Source: Prevotella dentasini JCM 15908
GTDB taxonomy: Bacteria; Bacteroidota; Bacteroidia; Bacteroidales; Bacteroidaceae
NCBI RefSeq assembly: GCF_000614065.1
Contig: NZ_BAKG01000016.1
Coordinates: 17,435 to 81,434, forward strand
Length of the DNA stretch: 64,000 nt
Direction: 5' to 3'
Below the pieces are notes generated by a model. It searched no databases, was not told where the DNA came from, and saw nothing but the letters and a program-made list of their open reading frames with translations. Positions 51,342 through 59,563 of this stretch are shown here, piece by piece; the stretch's first letter is position 1; every line of letters begins with the position of its first letter. A program made the translations under genes and the position numbers.

Positions 51342-54300
51342 ATGATGAAGCAGGTAAAATGCAAATTTCCTGTCAGGATGTTCGCCTTTGTAGTAGGCCT
51401 TCTCCTGTCAGCAAGTGCCTTTGCACAGTCAACTGTCAATGGCCATGTTAAGGATGCTGCCGGCGAGCCAATCATTGGTGCCTCTGTCCTCATTGACGGG
51501 ACTACCAACGGTACAATGACTGACCTTGACGGTAACTTTTCTCTTAGCGTACAGCCCGGTGCTACTCTGACCATTTCTTACATTGGCTTTCAGAAGCAGC
51601 AGGTTACAGCAGCAGACGGAATGGTCATAACGCTGCTGGAAGACGCAGCACAGCAGATGAACGAAGTAGTCGTTATCGGTTACGGTGCTGTGAAGAAGAG
51701 CGACCTTACGGGGTCTGTCATGGCTCTCAAGCCGGACAGCAAGAACAAGGGGCTCGTTGTCAATCCGCAGGACTTGTTGGCAGGTAAGGCTGCCGGCGTA
51801 AGCGTCATTTCCACTGACGGTACTCCGGGTGGTGGTGCGCAGATTCGCGTGCGTGGCGGTGCTTCGCTGAACGCTTCCAACGACCCGTTGATTGTTATCG
51901 ACGGTGTGGCAATGGACAACAGCGGCGTGAAGGGTGTTTCCAACATTCTCTCAACCATCAATCCGCAGGACATCGAGTCTTTTAACGTGCTGAAGGATGC
52001 TTCTGCAACGGCTATCTATGGTTCGCGCGGTTCTAACGGTGTCATCATCATTACGACCAAGAAGGGCCGCATGGGGCTGAACGTATCATACGCAGGTAGC
52101 GTTACCATGAGCATGAAGAAGAAGACTATTGACGTGATGGATGCTGCCCAGTATCGCAGTTTCATCAAGGATTTGTTTGGCGAAGACAGCGACCCGTATC
52201 GTTTGCTGGGTACGGCCAACACCAACTGGCAGGACGAAATCTATCGTACTGCATGGAGCCACGACCACAACGTAACCGTTTCGGGTGCTACGGATTTGGG
52301 CGATGATCACAGCCTCCCGTATCGTCTGTCTTTCGGCTACACTAACCAACAGGGTATCGTGAAGACTTCCGACTTCGAGCGTTATACCGCATCTCTCAAT
52401 CTGAATCCTTCGTTCTTCGATGAGCACTTGAACGTAAATCTCAACGCGAAGGGTATGTACGCCAAGTCTCGCTTTGCAGACAAGAATGCCATTTCTTCAG
52501 CTGTGAGAATGGACCCGACCCAGGCAATCAATGCCTTCACCTCTCCTTATCATACAGGTCTGAAAAACATCGATCAGACCCTCAAGAACTTTGGAGGATA
52601 TTATGAATGGACAAGTGATGGAACTTCTCTTGAAGACAGCACATGGCCTTATACCAAGTTCAATGAAGCTACTGCCAACCCTGTTGCTCTGCTGAACCTC
52701 AAGGATGACCGTGCACACAGCCGTGAATTTATCGGTAGCGCAGACTTCGATTACAAGCTGCATGGCTTTGAGGACCTGCGTCTCCACCTTACTTTGGGTG
52801 CCGACATTGCAAAGGGTAAGCAGGATACCGACATTGACCCGGCTTCTCCGGCTGCTCTCTATTACGGCTCTTATGGTTTTGAGGAAATTTTCAAGCGCAA
52901 TCTCTCTCTTAGTGCATACGGCCAGTACTTCCACGACTTCAATGATGCTGCAATGAACCATTTCGACATCATGGCCGGTTATGAGTACCAGAGTTTCTAT
53001 TCGACCAAGAAAAACGATTACGTAGGCTATTACCGCTCAACCAACAATAATGCGGATAAGGCTGGTACGGCCCGTGAGCACACTCCGTACAACTTTGCCA
53101 CCGACCACTATCTTGTTTCATTCTTCGGCCGTGCCAACTATTCTCTTATGGATCGTTACATGATTACCGCTACCGTGCGTGCCGATGGTGCTTCCCGTTT
53201 CAAGAAGCACTGGGCATGGTTCCCGTCATTCGCCTTTGCTTGGAAGATGAAGGACGAGAAGGCGTTCCGCGATATTAAGTGGCTTTCCGACCTGAAGCTC
53301 CGCCTCGGTTGGGGTATGACGGGTCAGCAGGAAGGTGTTGCCGATTATGGCTGGATACCTACCTACGAGAAGAGCACGGGTACAAACGGCTTCTATCCTA
53401 TCATTGATATGAATGGTGACGGCAAGATTACTGCTGAGGATGGTACTCTCTATCGTCCGGCCAACTTTACTCCTGACCTGAAGTGGGAAACTACTACTAC
53501 TTACAACGTGGGGCTTGACTTCGGTTTCTGGAATCAGCGACTGACTGGTGCCGTAGACTGGTATTTCCGCAAGACCACCGACTTGCTCAACTATGCTCCG
53601 TATGCAGCTATGGGTATGTATAAGAACAGGGCATGGCAGAACATTGGCTCTCTGAACAATACGGGTGTTGAGGTTCAGCTCGACTGGAAGGCTGTCCGTG
53701 CGAAAGACCTTTATTGGACTATCGGCTACAACTTCACCTATAACTACAACAAGATTACCGACCTGAGCGGTGCAGCCGTAGGCGGTATGCCTATTGAGAC
53801 TGGTCCCGGTGCAGCCGGCGGTACAGGTAACTATGTGCAGGCCCATCAGGTGGGCTACGCTGCTAACTCATTCTATGTATATCAGCAGGTTTATGACAAG
53901 AACGGTATGCCTATCGAAGGTCAGGTAGTTGACCGCAACGGTGATGGCTCTATTACTTCTGCCGACCGTTATCTCTACAAGAGTCCGGCTGCTCCTATCC
54001 TGATGGGTCTCTCTTCCCGTCTCGAATATAAGAACTTTGACCTCGGCTTCGCACTTCGTGCAAGTATCGGCAACTACGTGTTCAACGACTTTGAGGCTAC
54101 AAGCTCTAACCTCAGCCAGTCTTCTGTATATGCACAGAAAGCTTACATCAGCAACCGTCCTCTCAATGTTTTGAGCCGTGGATGGCAGACTGACAACTTG
54201 ACTTCTACTCAGTCAGACTACTACGTAAAGAATGCTTCCTTCCTGAAGATGGACAACGTAACCTTGGGTTACAGCTTTGCAGACCTCTTCAAGTCTGAGG

Positions 54301-54458
54301 GCTGGCACGGTCTGAACGGTCGTGTTTATGCAACGGCATCCAACGTATTTACCATCACGAAGTATAAGGGTATTGACCCGGAAATCCCGAACGGTGTAGA
54401 CAATAATATCTATCCACGTCCGTTCTCCGTTATCCTCGGTCTTAACCTGAACTTTTAA
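51342..54458 (+). CDS. susC: SusC-like TonB-dependent starch importer
   Basis: 1038 residues. Signal peptide (VRMFAFVVGLLLSASAFAQ), carboxypeptidase-like domain (VNGHVKDAAGEPIIGASVLI), the TonB-box region MNEVVVIGYG, plug with SusC motif IRVRGGASLNASNDPLIVID and LKDASATAIYGSRGSNGVII, then a 22-strand barrel ending LGLNLNF. It forms the outer-membrane channel that imports malto-oligosaccharides captured by SusD. First gene of susC-susD-susE-susE/F behind the LacI-controlled promoter; susD starts 20 bp after its stop. Confidence 0.96.
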   Translation: MMKQVKCKFPVRMFAFVVGLLLSASAFAQSTVNGHVKDAAGEPIIGASVLIDGTTNGTMTDLDGNFSLSVQPGATLTISYIGFQKQQVTAADGMVITLLEDAAQQMNEVVVIGYGAVKKSDLTGSVMALKPDSKNKGLVVNPQDLLAGKAAGVSVISTDGTPGGGAQIRVRGGASLNASNDPLIVIDGVAMDNSGVKGVSNILSTINPQDIESFNVLKDASATAIYGSRGSNGVIIITTKKGRMGLNVSYAGSVTMSMKKKTIDVMDAAQYRSFIKDLFGEDSDPYRLLGTANTNWQDEIYRTAWSHDHNVTVSGATDLGDDHSLPYRLSFGYTNQQGIVKTSDFERYTASLNLNPSFFDEHLNVNLNAKGMYAKSRFADKNAISSAVRMDPTQAINAFTSPYHTGLKNIDQTLKNFGGYYEWTSDGTSLEDSTWPYTKFNEATANPVALLNLKDDRAHSREFIGSADFDYKLHGFEDLRLHLTLGADIAKGKQDTDIDPASPAALYYGSYGFEEIFKRNLSLSAYGQYFHDFNDAAMNHFDIMAGYEYQSFYSTKKNDYVGYYRSTNNNADKAGTAREHTPYNFATDHYLVSFFGRANYSLMDRYMITATVRADGASRFKKHWAWFPSFAFAWKMKDEKAFRDIKWLSDLKLRLGWGMTGQQEGVADYGWIPTYEKSTGTNGFYPIIDMNGDGKITAEDGTLYRPANFTPDLKWETTTTYNVGLDFGFWNQRLTGAVDWYFRKTTDLLNYAPYAAMGMYKNRAWQNIGSLNNTGVEVQLDWKAVRAKDLYWTIGYNFTYNYNKITDLSGAAVGGMPIETGPGAAGGTGNYVQAHQVGYAANSFYVYQQVYDKNGMPIEGQVVDRNGDGSITSADRYLYKSPAAPILMGLSSRLEYKNFDLGFALRASIGNYVFNDFEATSSNLSQSSVYAQKAYISNRPLNVLSRGWQTDNLTSTQSDYYVKNASFLKMDNVTLGYSFADLFKSEGWHGLNGRVYATASNVFTITKYKGIDPEIPNGVDNNIYPRPFSVILGLNLNF

Positions 54459-54478
54459 CCCATTTAATTGAGAATAAA

Positions 54479-56101
54479 ATGAAAAGATATATTAAGAATA
54501 TTGTCCCGGTGGCAGCAGCAGCTCTTATGATGGGCCTCTCTTCATGTGTCGGTGATTTGGACAATGCGGAGAATCCGAAGGACCCGAATATCAGCACCGA
54601 AAACAACATTATAGGAGAATACAATAAGTGCTACGCCAACCTTGCACTTCCCGGCAACAGTGGTGCCAACGGCGACTCCGACCTTGACGGCTACGATGGC
54701 GGTACGGCAGGTTTCGTTCGTCAGTTGTGGAACGTGAACGAACTTCCTACCGATGAGGCTATCTGCGGATGGGGTGATGCAGGTATTCAGGAGTTTGTGT
54801 TCAACAGCTATGGTTCTTCTCACCCAATGACTGCCATGTTCTATTTCCGTCTTACAAATGGTATCACCTATTGTAACGACTATCTGGTCAAGGCTGCCGA
54901 TTACGACAAGACGATGACTGCAGAGGTTCGTTTCGTACGTGCTTTGCACTATTTCTACTTGATGGATACGTTCGGAAATATTCCTTTCTCTGAAACAACG
55001 CTTATAAAGCCAAAGCAGATTTCGCGTAAGGAGGCTTACGACTATATAGAAAAAGAGCTTCTTGACATAGAGCCGGACCTTGGTGCTGCCAAGGCAAGAG
55101 TTTCTTCCGAAGCCGGCTACGGCCGTGCCAACAAGGCTGCTGCGTGGATGCTCCTCGCTCGTCTTTATCTGAACGCAGAGGTTTACACGGGTACTCCTCA
55201 GTGGGAGAAGGCTGCCAAGTATGCCAAGATGGTGATGGATTCTGACTATAAGCTGAATACCACCGGCAGTGCGAATGGAAAGTGGTCGGCATACCAGATG
55301 CTCTTCATGGGCGACAATGGTGAGTCGAGTGCCGCTAAGGAAATAGTATTCCCAATCCTTGCAGACGGTATCACTACGACAAGCTATGGTGGTTCGTTCT
55401 TCGTGATAGCTTCTACCTTTGATAATAAGATGCACGCTGACGAAAGTAATCCGAATGCATCAAATGGAACTACTGGTATGTGGGCAGGAAACCGTGCCCG
55501 TCCTGACCTTCTCAAGAAGTTCTTCCCTAATGGCGATGCCCCTCAGGTTGAATCTTATAATATGGTAAAGAAGGCGAAAGACGACCGTGCCATCTTCTGG
55601 GGCAAGGACCGCAACCTCGACAATGTTACTCAGTCTACCTTTACAGACGGGTATGCCGTGGCTAAGTTCCTGAACTTCCACTCCGATGGTTCTGCTACCC
55701 ACGATGCACAGTTCCCCGATATGGATTATCCTTTGATGCGTGTTGCAGAGGCCTATCTGATGTATGCAGAGGCTGAAGCCCGTCTCAATGGCAATGTGGC
55801 GACAGGTGAAGCCGCTGCCGCCATCAATGCTCTCCGTGCCCGTGCTCACAATGCCAATCTGAAGGGTGTTTACAATCTCTCTGACATTTGCGACGAGTGG
55901 AGCCGTGAGTTCTACTTCGAGGGTCTGCGCCGTACCACGCTTGTTCGCTTCGGCCGTTTCGGTGGCAGCAACGACTACAACTGGACATGGAAGGGTGGCG
56001 ACAAGGAAGGCCGCAACTTTGAGGCAACTCGTAACATCTATGCCATTCCTCTGCAGGAATTCTCTGCAAACGAGAATTTGGTTCAAAATCCCGGTTACTA
56101 A
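54479..56101 (+). CDS. susD: SusD-like starch-binding lipoprotein
   Basis: 540 residues. Lipoprotein signal with lipobox LSSC (Cys about 22), followed by an acidic stretch (VGDLDNAENPKD) typical of surface-exported Bacteroidetes lipoproteins. TPR-rich core with the SusD pattern VRFVRALHYFYLMDTFGNIP and the C-terminal REFYFEGLRRTTLVRFGRF. It caps SusC and binds maltodextrin. Pairing and order with susC are canonical. Confidence 0.95.
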   Translation: MKRYIKNIVPVAAAALMMGLSSCVGDLDNAENPKDPNISTENNIIGEYNKCYANLALPGNSGANGDSDLDGYDGGTAGFVRQLWNVNELPTDEAICGWGDAGIQEFVFNSYGSSHPMTAMFYFRLTNGITYCNDYLVKAADYDKTMTAEVRFVRALHYFYLMDTFGNIPFSETTLIKPKQISRKEAYDYIEKELLDIEPDLGAAKARVSSEAGYGRANKAAAWMLLARLYLNAEVYTGTPQWEKAAKYAKMVMDSDYKLNTTGSANGKWSAYQMLFMGDNGESSAAKEIVFPILADGITTTSYGGSFFVIASTFDNKMHADESNPNASNGTTGMWAGNRARPDLLKKFFPNGDAPQVESYNMVKKAKDDRAIFWGKDRNLDNVTQSTFTDGYAVAKFLNFHSDGSATHDAQFPDMDYPLMRVAEAYLMYAEAEARLNGNVATGEAAAAINALRARAHNANLKGVYNLSDICDEWSREFYFEGLRRTTLVRFGRFGGSNDYNWTWKGGDKEGRNFEATRNIYAIPLQEFSANENLVQNPGY

Positions 56102-56171
56102 AATAAGAACGGCATGAGGGCTGTCTTTCATCCCTCTGCCAGTTCAACCAAACAATTAAACAACAACTAAA

Positions 56172-57377
56172 ATGAAGAAGATATTTAGTTTGATATTGGC
56201 TGTTTGTTTTGCCGGCATGTTTACAGCATGCTCCGACGACAGGGATGCCAACCCAACCATACAGCAGCCTACAACATTCATGCTGAATCAGCCTGTTTAC
56301 TCTTCAGGCATTGATTTGGCTATTGCCAAGACCATCTCATTCTCTTGGTCGCAGCCAGACTATGGTCTGCCGTTGGCTGCTAACTACAAGTTGCAGGTTT
56401 CCAACAATGGTCAGTTTACACAGGCTTTCGACCCTAACATAAAGCAGGAAGAACAGCTCGGAAAGGCCAACTTCGTTACCATCAACGACGCTTACAAGTA
56501 TTGCAAGGGTGAAATGCGTGCAGTAAATCTTGCCAAGGCTCTTCAGCAGCTTAATGCTTACAAAGAGGAGGCAGTACCTGCCACCAGCGAGGTATGGGTA
56601 CGCTGCATGGCTATCACAACCGGTGCAGAGCCTGTTTACTCCAATGCCGTTAAGCTCAGTGTCGCTCCTGTCTATGTAGAGCTGAAGGATGCTCCTCCTG
56701 CTACATGGTATCTGATTGGTAGCTGCATCGGTGATGGTGCTTGGACCAATGGCAAGGATGCTATCGGTTCCTCTATGCTCCCGATGTACACCAAGCCCGG
56801 TGAAATCTACGACAAGGGAACGGGCGATGGTACATTTGAGTATACTGGCTACTTCCCTGCTGATGCTCAGTTTAAGATTGTCAAGACTCCGGGAGACTGG
56901 GATCATAATGTTGTCTGTGGCGGCGGTGCACCGTTGTTGACTTCTGTACGCGATGGTGGCAACGACCCGGGTAACATTACCGTATCTGCAGCAGGCTACT
57001 ACACTATCACCTTGAAGTCGAAGACAGGCGAAACTACCATTACAAAGGCTACGAGTACACCGTCTGCAAGCTATCCTATAATGAACATGCCGGGTACGCT
57101 GAACGGTTGGAACGAAAAGTCTGGCAATCCGATGACGGCCTTCTCTGCAAGTGCTGAGAATCACGACTGGGTAACAAAGGTAACTTTCGACGAAGATGCA
57201 CCTGCCGATGGTGGTGTCAAGTTCGCTGCCGGTTCTTGGGACAAGAGTTGGGGTGTTGCCGACTTCCCTTATGGTATTGCCATAAGCGATGGTGATAACA
57301 TTCCTTACAGGAAGGGCACGTATCTCGTTATCTTTAACGACTTCACCGGCCAGTACCTTTTCATCGAGCAGGAATAA
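56172..57377 (+). CDS. susE: SusE-like surface lipoprotein
   Basis: 401 residues. Lipobox FTAC (Cys about 20), then SDDRDAN. N-terminal SusE domain (FMLNQPVYSSGIDLAIAKTI, SFSWSQPDYGLPLAANYKLQ) and two SusE/F carbohydrate-binding domains with WYLIGSCIGDGAWTN and MPGTLNGWNE. It binds starch at the surface next to SusCD. It lies 70 bp after susD. Confidence 0.9.
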   Translation: MKKIFSLILAVCFAGMFTACSDDRDANPTIQQPTTFMLNQPVYSSGIDLAIAKTISFSWSQPDYGLPLAANYKLQVSNNGQFTQAFDPNIKQEEQLGKANFVTINDAYKYCKGEMRAVNLAKALQQLNAYKEEAVPATSEVWVRCMAITTGAEPVYSNAVKLSVAPVYVELKDAPPATWYLIGSCIGDGAWTNGKDAIGSSMLPMYTKPGEIYDKGTGDGTFEYTGYFPADAQFKIVKTPGDWDHNVVCGGGAPLLTSVRDGGNDPGNITVSAAGYYTITLKSKTGETTITKATSTPSASYPIMNMPGTLNGWNEKSGNPMTAFSASAENHDWVTKVTFDEDAPADGGVKFAAGSWDKSWGVADFPYGIAISDGDNIPYRKGTYLVIFNDFTGQYLFIEQE

Positions 57378-57436
57378 ATTTCTAAAAACCAAGAGTGGGG
57401 CAGTCTTGCCCCGCTCCAAAGAAAAAAGAATATAAA

Positions 57437-58479
57437 ATGAAAAAGATAGCTTATTTATTAGGTCTCGTGCTTTTGGCAAGCTGTGGCGATGCGACAAGTT
57501 CGACGAGTGGGCACAGCCACTGAGCAACGCGCAGGAAGCTGCCAAGAGCATCAGCCTGACGGCAACAGCAGCTCCTGTCGTTAACTTTGAGACAGTCGGA
57601 CAGGATTCTGTTGTACTCTGTACGCCCGTTCTGACAGCCGACGACGAAATCGGTAAGGAAACTTATACCATTACGCTTTATAATGCAGACAAGACTGCCA
57701 GTCAGAAACTGAACTCCGACAAGAATGGTCGTGTGAAAGCCCTTGAGCTGCAGACTGCCGTTGAGGGATTGTATGGCAAGGCAGGCGACCTTCGCAAGAT
57801 TCCTGCAACCATTACCGACCAAGTTCTTCTCCTTCGTGGCGAAGCGTTCACTCTGAAGGCTGACTTTGAGGCACAGGTGAAGCTTATTGCTCCTTCCTTT
57901 GCTGAGTTTATCTATGAGATTGGCAACGAAGGTAACTGGAAGACGGTGCAGTATCTCCGTAGCAAGGAGCAGGACGGCAACTATCTTGGCTACTGCTTCC
58001 TGAACGGTGAGTTCAAGTTCCGCAGCAATGAGACTGCTTGGGATGGCCCAGACTGGGAGTATGGCGGCACTGAAGGTTCTCTCTCGGAGAACGGTGTAGG
58101 TAACTTCCCTGATCCGGGTAAGGGCTTCTATAAGGTGGAGGCAAGTCTTGCCAACGGCACCTTGAAGCTGACTAAGGTTGAAACCATCAGTATTATCGGT
58201 TCTGTGCTTGACAAGGACTGGAAGATTGACGGCGATATGACCTTCAATGAGGCCGACAAGTCTTGGACTTGGACAGGCCATCTTGATGCCGGTGAGATGA
58301 AGTTCCGTGTCAATCACGACTGGGCTATCTCTTGGGGTGGTGCCAACGATAACGAGAAGGCTTTCGACAATTTGACAGAGAACGGTGGCAAGAACCTGAA
58401 GATAGACGAAGCAGGTGAATATACCGTCAAGCTCTTCATCACCTACGAGGGTAACAACCGTGTTGAAATTTTGAAGTAA
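57437..58479 (+). CDS. Second SusE/SusF-like starch-binding lipoprotein (frame interrupted)
   Basis: Start at 57437 (MKKIAYLLGLVLLASCGD, lipobox LASC, Cys about 16). The frame is lost near 57491; restoring one G (GATGC to GATGGC) gives CGDGDKFDEWAQPLSNAQEA and runs to 58479, for about 347 residues. It contains a SusE N-terminal domain and SusE/F binding modules (FIYEIGNEGNWKTVQYLRS, GEFKFRSNETAWDGPDWEY, SIIGSVLDKDWKIDGDMTFN). It occupies the susF position but is shorter than B. thetaiotaomicron SusF (485). Last gene of the sus operon. The break is probably a sequence error. Confidence 0.82.
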
Positions 58480-58510
58480 TCATCAAACTGTTTAGGTTTA
58501 TTATAATGGG

Positions 58511-58541
58511 AGGAGAACATCGCGAGATGTTCTCCTTTTTT
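58511..58541 (+). terminator. Terminator of the susCDE operon
   Basis: AGGAGAACAT pairs with ATGTTCTCCT around a CGCGAG loop, followed by T6 (the stem's last T included). Confidence 0.88.
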
Positions 58542-58961
58542 GTTCTGTTCCTGTTGCCGGTAAATGTGGATGGAACTGCTGCTGCCCGGGAAATATCAGA
58601 CGCATAGTGAACGGGCTGTAGACGCGGTCGGATTTTTCCGTTTCGTCGTATAATATCCTCCAGTTTTATTTTTCTGTTTTTGCTGTCATGCTGTCAACCC
58701 TTGTAATGTATTGGCTGTCAATGGTGTTTTTGTTAAAATAGCTGAAGGTATGACAGTAAAATTCTCTCAAGGTGCTGTGTGGCCCACCGTTCGGTATGCT
58801 TCCATTGCTGCTTGTTACCGTTGTCGGGACAAGTCTGTTCTGTTTCCTTTTGCTTGTGGCTGACACGGTTGGCGGTACGGGAGTGTCCTGTGTTTTAGCC
58901 GGGTCAGCTTTTATGAACAAAGGTTAAAAGCCAAAATATATTGTAATTATTACAAGAAGTA
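58542..58961. other. Intergenic stretch before desulfoferrodoxin
   Basis: No gene seen. It contains CTGTCAT-bounded element copy B (58683-58756). Confidence 0.5.
58683..58756. repeat. CTGTCAT-bounded dispersed element, copy B
   Basis: CTGTCATGCTGTCAA at the start and TATGACAG at the end, 74 bp, alignable along its length with 7011-7085 and likewise preceded by a T-rich tract. Confidence 0.4.
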
Positions 58962-58993
58962 TTTGTTTCTTTCGGAAATTACCTATATCTTTG
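58962..58993 (+). promoter_or_regulatory. Promoter of the desulfoferrodoxin gene
   Basis: TTTG (58962-58965), 20-nt spacer, TATCTTTG (58986-58993), 29 bp upstream of the ATG. Confidence 0.68.
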
Positions 58994-59022
58994 CATTATC
59001 AAAAACATTAAGAGATAAGATT

Positions 59023-59391
59023 ATGGCTAAGAGAAACGAAGTTTATAAGTGTGCAGAGTGTGGCAACATCGTAGAGGTTCTGAGCGGTAGCGAGAGCAGC
59101 GTTTGCGGTATGCAGCTCCTGACAGAGAATACGACCGATGCAGCAACTGAGAAGCACGTTCCTGTAGTGGAGAAAATAGAAGGTGGCTATCGTGTAACCG
59201 TTGGCGAAGTTGAGCATCCGATGACAGAGGCTCACTCTATTCAATGGATTGAGCTGATAACGGAGAACAATGAGCTGCTCCGCAAGTATCTTGCTCCGAC
59301 CGACAAGCCGGTAGCTGAGTTCAAAACCGATGCCAAGGAAGTCTATGCCCGTGAGTATTGCAACCTGCACGGTCTTTGGAGAAGTAAGTAA
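59023..59391 (+). CDS. dfx: Desulfoferrodoxin / superoxide reductase with incomplete centre I
   Basis: 122 residues from the ATG at 59023 ([20 protein letters not shown]). The N-terminal desulforedoxin domain has Cys10, Cys13 and Cys28 but lacks the fourth ligand: the usual VCCGxPM reads VCGMQ here, a loss of three residues. The catalytic centre II is intact: KHVPVVEK (with the catalytic Glu-Lys), [14 protein letters not shown], and the Cys/His pair in YCNLHGLW. The protein should reduce superoxide to peroxide in the cytoplasm, protecting an anaerobe. Its own promoter and terminator make it monocistronic. Confidence 0.92.
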   Translation: MAKRNEVYKCAECGNIVEVLSGSESSVCGMQLLTENTTDAATEKHVPVVEKIEGGYRVTVGEVEHPMTEAHSIQWIELITENNELLRKYLAPTDKPVAEFKTDAKEVYAREYCNLHGLWRSK

Positions 59392-59418
59392 GCACTTGAC
59401 TAAGATATATAATATTGG

Positions 59419-59458
59419 CGAGGACATTCCCACGTGGGAGTGTCCTCGCTGTCTTTTG
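59419..59458 (+). terminator. Terminator of dfx
   Basis: GCGAGGACA and TGTCCTCGC close a stem whose loop contains a second CCACGTGG palindrome, followed by TGTCTTTTG. Confidence 0.7.
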
Positions 59459-59563
59459 TTTATTCAGATAGTCGGAATATGTATTATAGCGTGATAGCCT
59501 TTGTTCATGTTTAGGTAGAAGACGATACTTGTCCAATCCTCCTAAATTGACGAAGAAACCTGT

